This document shows, one piece after another, positions 35,251 to 45,000 of a DNA stretch of 64,000 nt. The DNA comes from Chloroflexi bacterium TSY (GTDB lineage: Bacteria > Chloroflexota > Anaerolineae > Caldilineales > Caldilineaceae). The stretch lies in NCBI GenBank assembly GCA_019217005.1, contig JAHBNG010000041.1, positions 1 to 64,000 of the forward strand. Reading direction: 5' to 3'. Every line of letters starts with the position of its first letter. The stretch's first letter is position 1. The notes under the pieces are model-generated. The model did no database searches, was not told the DNA's origin, and worked only from the letters and a program-made list of their open reading frames with translations. The position numbers and the translations under genes were made by a program.

Positions 35251-35343
35251 CAGTAGACCGCAGTGGAGGAGGTATTCTCTAACGCCGCCCCGTTCGCATT
35301 AGAGAATGCGCCATGCATGGCGACTCCTCGTTACGGTCTATTG
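35251..35343. mobile_element. 93-bp MITE with CAGTAGACCGCA ends and CCATGCATGG core
   Basis: The ends are CAGTAGACCGCAG and the complement of CAATAGACCGTAA; ATAGT is duplicated at 35246-35250 and 35344-35348. Inside are TATTCTCTAACGC and GCATTAGAGAATGCG next to the palindrome GCCATGCATGGC. These are the same arms that bound the recombinase cassette at 20356-22483, here separated by only about a dozen bases. Confidence 0.8.
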
Positions 35344-35352
35344 ATAGTGCAT

Positions 35353-36234
35353 TTACCATGTGCTCTCACTGATAGGCGGCAACTCCAATTCGCGTATGGC
35401 CCACGGCAGTGCGGTCTTCAATTGCTCGAGTTGAATCCGTCGCACATGTGGTGCACCGGGAGGAGGAGGTCGCCCCGCTTGCGCCGCAAAGTAACCGCTC
35501 AAAATTCCTGCAATATCACCAGCATTGGGCAAGATCGTTTCAGGCAACGGTCCCCTTTCTGCGTGGAGACTCGGCAGCCAGGCGCCCAAATCGAACTGCG
35601 CATTCCCAATACAAGGATTGTTCCAGTCGATCAAGATGGCTCGATCGCCAATCAAACAGATATTGTCACTGCGTACATCAAGATGAAGGGTTGCGTCGCC
35701 ACGCGCGACATCTTCTCCCTTGAGCTCAAGCAACACAGGCAATGCTTTCTCAAGCCAGTTCTCTGAAGCAATCCCCAATGAGAGAAACGGGGCTGGCTCA
35801 TCGGCGACACGTGGCCATCCATCTAGAACACTTGTATAATCCTCTAGCTTTGGTAGATCAGGGATAGACGTTGTCCAGATTGTTTCCAGAGCAGCAATCA
35901 CTGATTGAATCTGTTGCTCAGTCCAAGGCGGCGGCCAATAGGCATGGCTCAGATCTTCTAAGAGAAGCATCGGTGCAACACCATCATCATCCCAGCCAAG
36001 GAAATTTGGCATAAACGAACCACTAAGTGATTCATAGATGCGGTGTTCAGCATGTAGCCACTCGCGCGTCAGTTCGGTTGTCGCAACTTTGGCAAATAGT
36101 GAAGATTCATCTGTGAACGTCACAACAAGGCGTCGTGCTGGCGTATAACCACGATCAATGTGTTGAAGATGGGCGACTGTTTTCCCCATCTGTTTTTCGA
36201 TACGTGGGATGAAAAGTGTATCAGGTTGCGACAT
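35353..36234 (-). CDS. Aminoglycoside phosphotransferase-fold kinase
   Basis: The 293-residue protein from ATG 36234 has the APH catalytic loop LHLDVRSDNICLI and the ILIDWNNP metal site. A DUF/fructosamine-kinase-like N-lobe includes LFAKVATTELTREWLHAEHRIYESL. Its place between the sugar permeases and two dehydrogenases suggests phosphorylation of the imported compound, but family members also modify antibiotics. The start lacks a strong binding site and lies 17 bp behind the small membrane protein gene, so coupled translation is likely. Confidence 0.75.
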   Translation of the reverse strand: MSQPDTLFIPRIEKQMGKTVAHLQHIDRGYTPARRLVVTFTDESSLFAKVATTELTREWLHAEHRIYESLSGSFMPNFLGWDDDGVAPMLLLEDLSHAYWPPPWTEQQIQSVIAALETIWTTSIPDLPKLEDYTSVLDGWPRVADEPAPFLSLGIASENWLEKALPVLLELKGEDVARGDATLHLDVRSDNICLIGDRAILIDWNNPCIGNAQFDLGAWLPSLHAERGPLPETILPNAGDIAGILSGYFAAQAGRPPPPGAPHVRRIQLEQLKTALPWAIRELELPPISESTW

Positions 36235-36251
36235 GGTCTTGGTCCAATGCT

Positions 36252-36485
36252 CTAACCCCAGCGGATAATCACGCCACCCACCAAAATTGAGAAAGCCGTT
36301 GCCCACCACAATGGCAGGGCAAGCGGATCTGGTTCCAAAAAGCGCATCCAGATGAGATGCAGAGCAATAAAAATGACAACACTAATGAAGACCCGGTCAA
36401 ACCCATTTGTCTCAATTGGCAAAAAACTGCGCCGTTCTTCGCTCTGAGAAGGTGATCCATCAACCTCTGATATAGGATTCGGCAT
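36252..36485 (-). CDS. Small two-helix membrane protein of a sugar ABC operon (DUF2160-like)
   Basis: The 77-residue protein begins at ATG 36485 (AAGGGA eight bases upstream). It has two transmembrane segments (VFISVVIFIALHLIWMRF and LWWATAFSILVGGVIIRWG) after a polar N-terminus. Small proteins of this shape follow permease genes in glycerol/sugar ABC operons and may assist the transporter. A long palindrome (36514-36693) separates it from the permease gene. Assignment to DUF2160 is from memory of pattern only. Confidence 0.65.
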   Translation of the reverse strand: MPNPISEVDGSPSQSEERRSFLPIETNGFDRVFISVVIFIALHLIWMRFLEPDPLALPLWWATAFSILVGGVIIRWG

Positions 36486-36513
36486 CTCTGTTATCCCTTT
36501 CCTAAGGATTCGG

Positions 36514-36693
36514 GATTCAATCACTCATTGACGTAATTCCCGAAGGTGACAGTCACTTCACGTTCAAATGGGCAGATTAGGAACAATTCCGACTCGCTTT
36601 GTGCGAAAAGTGACTGTCACCTCCTCGCTCGGTGCAGCAAGCTGAACTGTTACTTAGAGTGAAACGAAGAATCTATCAATGAGCGATTGAATC
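36514..36693. repeat. Nested inverted repeats between permease and small membrane protein genes
   Basis: The outer arms GATTCAATCACTCATTGA and TCAATGAGCGATTGAATC flank an inner pair AGGTGACAGTCACTT/AAGTGACTGTCACCT (about 36545-36559 and 36607-36621). It could be a MITE or a transcript processing structure. No gene lies within. Confidence 0.55.
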
Positions 36694-36704
36694 GTCATTC
36701 TTTG

Positions 36705-37559
36705 CTACTCTTTGACAGCACCAAAAGTCAATCCCATCACGATATATCGCTGTACCAACACGAGGAAGACCAACGCCGGTAAGAGGGAAATCATTGCCAC
36801 GGCAGCCATCTCGCCCCAATTGGTCCCCGTTACCGTGACAAATTCCGCTAAGCCCGTCGTGATGGTTCGAGCGTCAACGCTGGTTAAAGTCGCGGCAAAG
36901 AGATATTCATTCCAAGCGAAGACCCAACTCAAGATCCCTGTTATGGCGATACCCGGTGCAGCGAGCGGTATGATAATACGCATAAAGACTGTGCGCAACC
37001 CGGCCCCATCCACAAATGCAGCTTCATCGAGCTCGATCGGAATTCCATCTACGATTCCTTTGAGCAACCAGATGGCAAAAGGCAAGTTAAAGACACAATA
37101 GAGTAGGATCAAGCCGAGTCGCGTGTCGAAGAGAGACCAATCGCCGATGGAGAAGACGCGGGTAAAGAGCAAAAAGAGCGGTAACATAAAAGCAGCAGGT
37201 GGCGCCATACGATTGGTAATGGTCCAGAAAAAAATGTTGTCACTGCCCGGTAGACGCCAGCGAGACAGAGCATAGGTGGCAGTCAATGCCAGGACCGTCA
37301 CCAAAATGGCATTGATGGTGGCGACAAGAATCGAATTAATCAGATAGCCTTGGAAGGTTGCATCGTTCAGGGGGATCGTGTAATTATCGGAGAAAAAGCT
37401 CGCTTGCCAAAAGGTAGGACGTCCAAAGAGTTCGACCCGACTGCGCGCCGAAACCACAAACATCCAATAAATTGGGATCAATGTCAAGAGGGATAAGGCA
37501 ACCCAAACGATATATGTACCAACGTTACGAGCAAACTTGTTAGAAAGACTTGGTTTCAT
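36705..37559 (-). CDS. Sugar ABC transporter permease (MalG-type)
   Basis: The 284-residue integral membrane protein has six predicted helices and the EAA loop [26 protein letters not shown] typical of binding-protein-dependent permeases. It starts 11 bp after the end of the companion permease and ends with the characteristic short tail GLTFGAVKE. It partners 37571-38449 and the binding protein 38665-40170. No ATPase gene is in this operon, so it may share an ATPase encoded elsewhere. Confidence 0.9.
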   Translation of the reverse strand: MKPSLSNKFARNVGTYIVWVALSLLTLIPIYWMFVVSARSRVELFGRPTFWQASFFSDNYTIPLNDATFQGYLINSILVATINAILVTVLALTATYALSRWRLPGSDNIFFWTITNRMAPPAAFMLPLFLLFTRVFSIGDWSLFDTRLGLILLYCVFNLPFAIWLLKGIVDGIPIELDEAAFVDGAGLRTVFMRIIIPLAAPGIAITGILSWVFAWNEYLFAATLTSVDARTITTGLAEFVTVTGTNWGEMAAVAMISLLPALVFLVLVQRYIVMGLTFGAVKE

Positions 37560-37570
37560 ACTCTAATGTT

Positions 37571-38449
37571 CTATGTGCCCCGATTTCTTCCCGTCTGTGT
37601 CATGGCGATAAAGAGCAGCCAGCAGAGTACAATTGTAAAGTAGAGGACGAGCAAGGACATCGCAGATCCATAGCCGTAATCCGTCTTGGGAAAGACGGCG
37701 CGCCAAATATGGATGCCCGCATAGCGTGTGGCGTTGCCTGGCCCACCACCGGTCAGCATCCAGACTTCGTCCACAACGCGCATTGCGTCCATAATGCGGA
37801 TAAATGTTGTTGTCAAAATGACGGGCATGATCATGGGGATCGTTACATACCGAAAGAGCTGCCAACGACTTGCGCCGTCGACCAATGCCGCTTCGAACGG
37901 TTCCTTTGGCATGGCGGATAATCCAGCCAACATTGTTAACGTCACCAGTGGGGTCCAATGCCAAACATCCATCAACACTGTTGTGGAAAAAGCATGACTT
38001 GCGAAGGTGCCAATGTTGTATTCCCAATCGAACCAACGATCCAGGTAAAAGGGAACGGGGCCAAAACCAGGAATCGTCATCAAGCGCCACGTGGCACCCA
38101 CAGAAATGGGCGCGATGAGTAGGGGGAGGGCGTGTAATGTGCGAAAGACCGCCTTGCCGCGAAAGTCACGCGTCAATAACTGTGCCAGAAAAAACCCCAG
38201 GACAAGCTCTGTGCCAACAGCCCAGAAAGTAAATTTGAGCGTGACGCGCATAGATGTTAGAAACTCTGCATCAAACATCAAGCGGCGATAGTTGTTCGCG
38301 CCGGCCCAAATCAGTCCAGGATCTGCGGCAAAGATGTTCCAATCAAAAAAGCCGACGTAGAGGACATACACGAACGGCAAGAGTCCAGTAATGGTTAGGA
38401 CGAAGAGCGAGGGTGCCAACAGCGCCCATCCGGTGCGATTTGACCACAT
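37571..38449 (-). CDS. Sugar ABC transporter permease (MalF/UgpA-type)
   Basis: The 292-residue permease has six membrane segments. Its EAA-type loop FEAALVDGASRWQLFRYVTIPMIMP interacts with the ATPase. It is the first permease after the binding-protein gene, separated by a hairpin-bearing 215-bp gap. The substrate is likely a sugar or polyol, given the two dehydrogenases and kinase downstream. The start is ATG 38449, though its binding site is weak. Confidence 0.9.
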   Translation of the reverse strand: MWSNRTGWALLAPSLFVLTITGLLPFVYVLYVGFFDWNIFAADPGLIWAGANNYRRLMFDAEFLTSMRVTLKFTFWAVGTELVLGFFLAQLLTRDFRGKAVFRTLHALPLLIAPISVGATWRLMTIPGFGPVPFYLDRWFDWEYNIGTFASHAFSTTVLMDVWHWTPLVTLTMLAGLSAMPKEPFEAALVDGASRWQLFRYVTIPMIMPVILTTTFIRIMDAMRVVDEVWMLTGGGPGNATRYAGIHIWRAVFPKTDYGYGSAMSLLVLYFTIVLCWLLFIAMTQTGRNRGT

Positions 38450-38525
38450 AGTTTCGGGCAGTGCTCAGTTACTCAGTCGGAGAAATGATTTCATTTACAA
38501 ACTTTGTGGCACACACTCAAAAATA

Positions 38526-38602
38526 GTGATCCACGAGAAGAGACGAAGTTCTCCAAGCTGCGGAAGCCACTTCGTGTTTCTCTGTTCTTCGTCGGGGATC
38601 AC
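38526..38602. other. Stem-loop between binding-protein and permease genes
   Basis: GTGATCC at 38526 and GGATCAC at 38602 enclose an imperfect stem including ACGAAGT/ACTTCGT and AGAGA/TCTCT. Such structures often protect binding-protein mRNA and lower permease expression. Confidence 0.55.
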
Positions 38603-38664
38603 ATTCTCTTGCGATTCACGACGACAAGTGCCACCTCATCTTGTCATTCAGTCGTCTTGGCATC

Positions 38665-40170
38665 CTATTCACCGTAACCAAGCTGCACCAATGCCTCGTC
38701 GACAGCCGCTGCGGCTTGGTCCAGCGCCTCGTCCCCAGTCAACTCACCGGCTAGTGCTTGATGGATGAACGGATCGATTGTCTCGCGGATGGGGCCATGG
38801 AACGGATAGGGTGGCGCGCCGGCGAAGAGCGGACCTTGTTCGCGTAGTAACGTGTAATAGCCATCCACTTTGCCATCAGCTTCAACAACCAGTGGATCGT
38901 CGTAGGTTGCTTCGTGCGTTATGCGTGCTCCGGCAACGGCCCACTCAGCTTGTACGGATTCTTGGCCAATATATTGTAGCCACAGCATGGCGGCTTCTTG
39001 ATTCTTTGATGAGTGCGGAATCCCAAAGGCCCCACCATCATAGTAGCCGATATAACCATCGCCGGAAGCGGCTTCGTCCAGAACTCCTTCGGCCAGGGGA
39101 GGCAGTGCGACGCCGACATTGCCAACGACGACTGAACGAGTATCATCGGTGGCAATCCAGGCGGCATTCTCGCCATAGACCCAGCCTTGTGCTGCACGGC
39201 CTGCTGCAAAAGTCGCTGCAACTTCGTCCCACGTACTGCTCGACCATTCTGGTGGTGCATAGTCGCGCATGCTTAACCAGAAGTTGAAGCACTCTTTGGC
39301 TGCGTCGCTATCTAGCTCGCCACCATTCTCCACCGTTGCCTTGAAGTTTTCTTGATTGATCCCCCAATTATAGATGCCACATGAGGGGAAAATGGTTTCA
39401 ATCAATTCATAGGTAGAAGCTGGATGGCCCGTGCTGCCTTGAACCGTTGTTCCCCATAGATCCAAGTCGTTTTCTTCGCCATAGGCGGTGAAGAACTGGG
39501 CAATGGCGGCATACTGCTCATAGGTCGTAGCGGGAGCCAAATCATAGCCATTTGCTTCTTTAAATGCAGCTTGGATATCGGTATCTTCGAATAGATCTTT
39601 GCGATAAAGATAGACCTTCACGAAGGCTTCCATCGGAATCCCATAGACGTCACCACCGTCACCACGGAAGTAATCAATAAAGGAGGTGAATCCATCAACA
39701 TTAAAGTCTGGTGATGCGAGGTCAGGGTTGTCTGCTAGACCTTGAGTCAGGTTGATCAGGAAATCCCGGTCAAGATAGGCATAGATAATGTCCTGTTCGA
39801 TGTAGACAAAGTCATAAATACCGGTGTTGGCTTCCATATCTTTGATTGCCTTATCATACATCTGGTCCCAAGAGGTTGTTTCAAATTCAACCTGAATGCC
39901 GGTCTCGGCTTCAAATTGGGCAGCCAATACATCTGCAACGTAGTTGGACGGTGGCGTGCTTTCGGAAACACCACGAATCGTTACCCCTTGATATGGCTCT
40001 GCGGCCTTCGCCCAAAAGCTCATTTCACCATCATCAGCCATCGCATCGTCGCTACTCGTCGCTGGCGCCGGTGCAGGTGCAGGTGCAGGTGCCGGACAGG
40101 CGGCTAACACCATCGCTACAACGACCAAAATACCGAATAGACCAAACAAACGGCTCTTAGATTTCTGCAT
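38665..40170 (-). CDS. Sugar ABC transporter substrate-binding lipoprotein
   Basis: The 501-residue protein begins with a lipoprotein signal ([11 protein letters not shown], lipobox LAAC). An Ala-Pro repeat linker, encoded by a CAGGTG-type microsatellite, and a type-1-like extracellular solute-binding fold follow. ATG 40170 has AAGGAG six bases upstream. It heads the operon to 33288. A family C palindrome (40186-40265) lies directly upstream where the promoter would be, and an IS begins at 40344, so regulation may have been changed by insertion. Confidence 0.9.
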   Translation of the reverse strand: MQKSKSRLFGLFGILVVVAMVLAACPAPAPAPAPAPATSSDDAMADDGEMSFWAKAAEPYQGVTIRGVSESTPPSNYVADVLAAQFEAETGIQVEFETTSWDQMYDKAIKDMEANTGIYDFVYIEQDIIYAYLDRDFLINLTQGLADNPDLASPDFNVDGFTSFIDYFRGDGGDVYGIPMEAFVKVYLYRKDLFEDTDIQAAFKEANGYDLAPATTYEQYAAIAQFFTAYGEENDLDLWGTTVQGSTGHPASTYELIETIFPSCGIYNWGINQENFKATVENGGELDSDAAKECFNFWLSMRDYAPPEWSSSTWDEVAATFAAGRAAQGWVYGENAAWIATDDTRSVVVGNVGVALPPLAEGVLDEAASGDGYIGYYDGGAFGIPHSSKNQEAAMLWLQYIGQESVQAEWAVAGARITHEATYDDPLVVEADGKVDGYYTLLREQGPLFAGAPPYPFHGPIRETIDPFIHQALAGELTGDEALDQAAAAVDEALVQLGYGE

Positions 40171-40185
40171 TGTCTTCTCCTTGGT

Positions 40186-40265
40186 GCTTATCCGAAAAGC
40201 TCTGTGACGATCTATTCTCTCTCAAGAAGCTTGTCAGACGCACAACCACTTTTCGGATAGGTTCT
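40186..40265 (+). repeat. Palindromic dispersed repeat, family C, copy 3
   Basis: 80 bp, same ends and core as 9675-9754 and in the same orientation. It lies 15 bp upstream of the binding-protein gene. Confidence 0.85.
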
Positions 40266-40343
40266 TAGCGGTTGATTTGGCAGGGGGATCATTTAAGAAA
40301 TGCTGACAACAGAATAAAAGGGATGGATGTTCTTGTCAAATCT

Positions 40344-41979
40344 GGGCTGGTTCAGAAATAGGTTGACAAAGAAGAGAGTACGTTAACAAGAGAATAGGTT
40401 AGAGAAAGAGGCTCCTGTTCAGGCAAAATAAGGGTGTTCAGACCAAAATAGCCAAAAAGGAGCCTCTAAATGTCAGAGTATCGAACAGACCCCCTATCAT
40501 TGTCAACCCGAATCGATCTTGCGTTGGAAATGCTCAACCCGAATCGAGAGTGGGGGAGAGTGAGCGAACTGTCAACGGCGTACAATGTGTCTCGAACGTG
40601 GCTCTATAAGTTGAGAGAGAGCGGTGAAGCGGCGCTGAAAGCGATCTTGTCGCCAGTGAGTCCAGGACCGCAGCCGAAAAGCCATGTGATCGAAGTGGAT
40701 GAGACGTTCATCCGACGAACCATAACGGTGTTGCCGATGCTGCGAGGAAGCGTACGAGATATCCAAAGGGGGTTGGGGTTGCTGCTAGGTGTGGAGCGGT
40801 CGGTGGGATTCATCCAAGGGACGCTGGCGGAAGTTGGAGAACTGGCATCGGCGTACAATGAGAGCATGGTGCCGACGCTGCCGGTGTTGGGGGAAGCGGA
40901 TGAAATTTTCTGTGGCGACCAACCGTGCCTGACGGTGGTGGACGGAGCATCGTTTGCGCTGTTGAATATCTCAGCAGCCGATGCCCGAGATGAAACAACA
41001 TGGGGGGTTGAAGTTTCTCGAATTGCTCGAGCGAGGCATCACCTTTGATGACTTGGTGACCGATGGGGCTTTGGGCATTCAGGCAGGAGCCAAGGCAGCG
41101 GGGATGAATGCGCCACACTCCTATGACCTCTTTCACCAAATGCAGAATGGCACCAAAATCACCCAACGTCTGGAGAGAGAAATGGACCAGGCCATGACCG
41201 ACCGTGACGTAGCTTGGCAAGAGTTGGACGAGCAGACTGCTCCTGCACGTCGCCCTGGGCGACCACGCAAATGCACAGTGACTCTCGAGGTTGCCGACCA
41301 AACGGTGCTGACAGCAGTTGACTTGCACGAGAACTGGACATGGCTTCTCCGAACGGTCCGTCAGGCACTGGAGCCGATTTCACCGACCGGGCAGCTTGTC
41401 AACACAGATGCCGCGCAACAAACCATTCTGGCTGCCACCCAACTTATGATGGAGATGAACCGCGATGAAATTGCACACTTTGCCACCCAACTGCAGCAGA
41501 ATCTACCTACATTGCTGGCTCCCCTCCGCCAGAACCTCTCACCTGAGTACGAAGCCTTCATCACACACCTCTGGACTTATCGCCATGACCATCAACTTCC
41601 CATTGAACAGCTTTTCCCTCCCTCATTGCAGCCTATGGCTCTTGCCTTCTGGCATGCACTGGATCGCTTCCATCGGGCTTCTTCTCTAGCTGAATCCTTT
41701 CATGCTTGGCTCAGGCCCTTTCTTGCAATCCATCGCTCTTTGCCCGATTGGTTGGCCGCTCTTTTACAGCTCTTTTGGAATCATCGCACCTTCTCACGTG
41801 GCAAACGCTCCGGTCACTCACCCTTAGAACTGGCTACCGATTCCTATGTCCCTTCTTTGGCTGACGCCCTTGATGCCATTCTTCAGCCTCAACAGCAACT
41901 GGCTCTTTAACCTATTCTCTTTTTAACGTGCCCATTTCAATTTTGTAAACCTAACTCATCCCTTGTTCTGAACCTGCCC
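40344..41979. mobile_element. 1.6-kb insertion sequence with GGGCTGGTTCAGAA ends
   Basis: The left end GGGCTGGTTCAGAAATAGG and the right end TTCTGAACCTGCCC are inverted, with a second inverted block AGAGAATAGGTTA/TAACCTATTCTCT further in. TCAAAT occurs on both sides (40336-40341 and 41980-41985), and the remaining bases of the right duplication are replaced by MITE 41986-42140. The ends match those of the family B MITEs, so this is a candidate for their autonomous relative. Confidence 0.75.
40470..41910 (+). pseudogene. Transposase of the GGGCTGG-type IS, one frameshift
   Basis: Two frames join at the G6 run near 41000, where removal of one G restores ETTWGLKFLELLERG. The joined product of about 480 residues has an N-terminal helix-turn-helix (STAYNVSRTWLYKL), a DDE-like core (VVDGASFALL, DDLVTDGALG) and a C-terminal Glu motif (ASLAESFHAWLRP) followed by NHRTFSRGKRSGHSP. 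I do not recognise the IS family. It is on the plus strand, divergent from the sugar operon. Confidence 0.8.
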
Positions 41980-41985
41980 TCAAAT

Positions 41986-42140
41986 GGGGTGGTTCAGAAT
42001 TAGGTTTACACTTTTGATACATAGATAAAAATCTATATGAGGTCATTTTCTGCCTGAGCATGGCTCAAAGTAGAAAATATAAACATCTTTCCTCTTTGCA
42101 AAAATGTAAACCTAATTGTCCGCCTAAAATGAACCACCCC
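41986..42140. mobile_element. 155-bp MITE, family B, copy 2
   Basis: Nearly identical to copy 1 at 32967-33121. No matching duplication is visible because it is abutted by the IS end on the left and an ISAs1-type end fragment on the right, which suggests a rearranged junction. Confidence 0.85.
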
Positions 42141-42163
42141 TGTACAAGTACGCGATTGCCCTA
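42141..42163. repeat. 23-bp fragment of an ISAs1-type element end
   Basis: It is the exact complement of 49030-49052, the left end of the ISAs1 element. It is a solo end with no second end nearby, probably a leftover after MITE copy 2 inserted or recombined here. Confidence 0.75.
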
Positions 42164-42217
42164 GAGCGGTATGTTGTCATTGTGTCTTTTCGTGCTGTCC
42201 TATGGTATGATATAGAG

Positions 42218-43207
42218 ATGAACCCAGTCCGATCAATCAGAAATCAGTATCTCGGCATTAACGCTCATCTGCACAGCCTTTGGCAAGCAGAAGGCGGTTG
42301 GTCTGAGTTTCATACTAGCCATATTATTCATCTTGCCAATGCGCTGAAGGCGGTTCTTTTACCAATGGGGTATACTACAGCCATCGAGCCATCTCTGCAA
42401 ATCCGGCGTTTGGATCACTCCCGACGAACTCAATATCCAGAATCAGACATTACAATTTATGATCCGGTTCCATCTCGCCGAACACCTTCAAGCGTACTGA
42501 GTGAATCTATGACAACGGGTGAGATCGTACTTCCCTTAAAAGAGACATTGTTAACCAATCCTCTTTCTGAAAAGGACTATCAAGCCATCAAAATCTACGA
42601 ACTCAGCCAAAGCCGACCGAACCGTGGGGAACCAATTGTCTGGATTGAGCTGCTATCGCCATCCAATAAACCTGGCGGTCGCGATGCAGACGGATATATC
42701 AATAAGCGACTCACGATTGTAGAAAACGGGATTGTCTTCGTCGAACTCGATTATCTGCATGAATCATCGTCTACATTATCAAGTTTACCCGATTATCGAA
42801 CCCGTAAAAACCGAAAAGCCGACAAAGGTTCGCACCCCTATCGAATCTTAATTGTGGACCCCAGGCCGGAGATTCAAGATGGTATTGTCCGCGTCAATCA
42901 ATTTGATGTCGATGAGTCTATCCCTGTCTTATTGCTTCCGTTGCGGGACCAGGATGTATTACAATGTGATTTCGGTTTACCCTATCACAAGACAATCGAA
43001 GAAGGGCTCTTTACCATCGAAGCCGTTGACTACCGCGAATATCCGCATCATTTCGAGCGTTATGCGCCAGCCGATCAGCTTGCCATTGCGCGGCGGATGT
43101 TGTCTACATTAAATGCCTCAGCAGCAAATGATGATCTGGAAGCGGGACCTTTTGCAGTCTCAGTAGATCCAAATTTCAGGTTTAGAGAGAGAATTTGGGC
43201 TAATTAG
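42218..43207 (+). CDS. DUF4058-family protein, C-terminus altered by a MITE
   Basis: The 329-residue protein resembles the DUF4058 family common in cyanobacteria and Chloroflexota, with YPESDITIYDP, WIELLSPSNKPGGRDADGY and FVELDYLHE segments that suggest a nuclease-like fold; function is unknown. ATG 42218 gives the usual N-terminus. The MITE 43161-43375 enters at GPFAV, and the last 16 residues are MITE-encoded. Removing the MITE and one AGTCT copy restores GPFAVLEKSYEETVNAIGKLI and a stop at 43427-43429, 17 bp before the glutamine synthetase gene. Confidence 0.8.
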   Translation: MNPVRSIRNQYLGINAHLHSLWQAEGGWSEFHTSHIIHLANALKAVLLPMGYTTAIEPSLQIRRLDHSRRTQYPESDITIYDPVPSRRTPSSVLSESMTTGEIVLPLKETLLTNPLSEKDYQAIKIYELSQSRPNRGEPIVWIELLSPSNKPGGRDADGYINKRLTIVENGIVFVELDYLHESSSTLSSLPDYRTRKNRKADKGSHPYRILIVDPRPEIQDGIVRVNQFDVDESIPVLLLPLRDQDVLQCDFGLPYHKTIEEGLFTIEAVDYREYPHHFERYAPADQLAIARRMLSTLNASAANDDLEAGPFAVSVDPNFRFRERIWAN

Positions 43208-43375
43208 TTGACATAAATACGTATTTGCCAGTCAATACCTAGCATTTACGTAAAATTTAAGCGATTTCTAGATATGAAATTGGCTGTTTTTGGCAACTGA
43301 GATCTGAAAAAATGGCCCCAAAATCCCTTCTCTCCCGACTGAAAATAGTCAAAAACGCCAAATTTGGATCTACTG
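43161..43375. mobile_element. 215-bp MITE, family A, in the 3' end of the DUF4058 gene
   Basis: The ends CAGTAGATCCAAATTT are inverted, with AGTCT duplicated at 43156-43160 and 43376-43380. It has the same length as the copy in the SARP gene, in the opposite orientation. Confidence 0.9.
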
Positions 43376-43446
43376 AGTCTTGGAAAAGAGCTACGAGGAG
43401 ACCGTCAACGCAATCGGAAAGTTGATCTAGGAACACACCAAGTATT

Positions 43447-44980
43447 ATGTCAGGTAATTTAACTTCTAACCAATTAAGATCTCTCGTAGAAGCGGGTGAT
43501 GTGGACACTGTTCTTGTCTGTATTGTGGATCTGTATGGTCGTCTGGTCGGCAAACGTTTTCAAGCTGAGTATTATCTTGATTCGGCCCATGAGGAGACGC
43601 ATGGCTGTGACTATTTACTCGCCAACGATGTCGATATGGAGCCAGTGCCAGGCTATGCCGTCTCGAGTTGGGAGAAGGGTTATGGCGATTTTATCATGAA
43701 GCCAGACCCAAAGACATTGCGTCTGCTCCCTTGGTTAGATGGTACAGCGTTAGTTCTTTGCGATGTGCTCGATCATCATGAACATGAGCCGTTATCTCAC
43801 AGTCCGCGGGCCATCCTCAAAGGACAGATCGATCGTCTGTCCGAACGAAATATGCGCGCCTTTTTTGCATCCGAGCTTGAATTCTATCTCTTTGATGAGT
43901 CTTATCGCAGCGCATATGAAAAGGGGTACAACAACCTGCAAACGGCTGGTTACTATATTGAGGATTATCACATCTTCCAGACCACGAAGGAAGAGGGGCT
44001 GATGCGTGCCGTTCGCAAAGGATTGCAGGGTGCTGGCATTCCCGTAGAAAATTCCAAAGGTGAATGGGGACCCGGTCAGGAAGAGATCAACATACGGTAT
44101 GCCGATGCAGTGGAGATGGCCGATCGCCACGTGATTCTTAAAAATGGAATCAAAGAAATGGCTCACCAGCAGGGTAAGGCAATTACATTTATGGCCAAGT
44201 GGAACTACGAATTGGCTGGTTCTTCCTGCCATATCCATTCATCGCTGTGGGACAAATCAGGCCAGGAGTCACTTTTTCACGATGTGATTGATAAATACGG
44301 AATGTCTTCGCTGATGCGTCAATACATGGCGGGTCAGCACAAATATGCCCGCGACATCACCTACTTTTTGGCTCCTTTTATGGGGTGGTTCATTTTAGCT
44401 GGATAGATAGGTTTACACTTTTAGAAACAGAAAGAACGTTTATATTCTCTGATTTCGCCGGTTCTCAGAGAGAAAACGGTCTCATATAGATTTTTGTCTA
44501 TATATCAAAAGTGTAAACCTAATTTTGAACCACCCCCCTTTTATTAATTCATACAAACGTTTTCAAGTGGGCACGTTTGCACCCACCAAGGCAATTTGGA
44601 GTCGCGATAACCGAACAGCGGGTTTTCGCCTCTGTGGTGAAGGCACCACAATGACCCGTACCGAGTGTCGCATTGGTGGTGCCGATCTCAACCCCTATTT
44701 GGCCTTTGCTGCTTTGTTAGCTGCCGGTCTGGCTGGAATAGAGGAAGAGCTAGAACTGGACCCACCCTACCAAGGTGATGCTTATCAAGACGAGGAACTG
44801 ATTGATGTGCCGAAAACATTACGCGAGGCCACGGAGCTTCTCGAGCAGTCTACCATGCTTCGAGTTGCTTTTGGCGATGAGGTGATCGATCATTATGTTC
44901 ACACAGCGCGCTGGGAACAGTTTGAATATGATCGCCGGGTGACGGATTGGGAGTTAAAGCGGGGGTTTGAGAAGGTGTAG
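43447..44980 (+). pseudogene. Glutamine synthetase-family gene (GlnA/PuuA-like) split by a MITE
   Basis: Two parts (43447-44381 and 44545-44980) flank MITE 44382-44536. Removing it with one CCTTTTAT copy gives a continuous product of about 458 residues with DITYFLAPFINSYKRFQ across the join. Visible features are the N-terminal beta-grasp region, ELEFYLF, EWGPGQEEINIRY, AGSSCHIHSSLW, and NRTAGFR with RTECRIGGADLNPYL in the second part. The length and divergence suit gamma-glutamyl-amine synthetases. In the present form translation stops at WFILAG in the MITE, which removes the C-terminal third of the catalytic domain. Confidence 0.88.
44382..44536. mobile_element. 155-bp MITE, family B, copy 3, inside the glutamine synthetase gene
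   Basis: The ends GGGGTGGTTC and GAACCACCCC are inverted; CCTTTTAT is duplicated at 44374-44381 and 44537-44544. The interior is diverged from copies 1 and 2 and in the opposite orientation, but the length is identical. Confidence 0.9.
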
Positions 44981-45000
44981 AAGCCCCAATCCCTATTTAA

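Noticed and set aside
40060..40105. Short tandem repeat of CAGGTG-type hexamers
   Set aside because: It encodes the Ala-Pro linker after the lipobox of the binding protein; a coding microsatellite, not a separate element.
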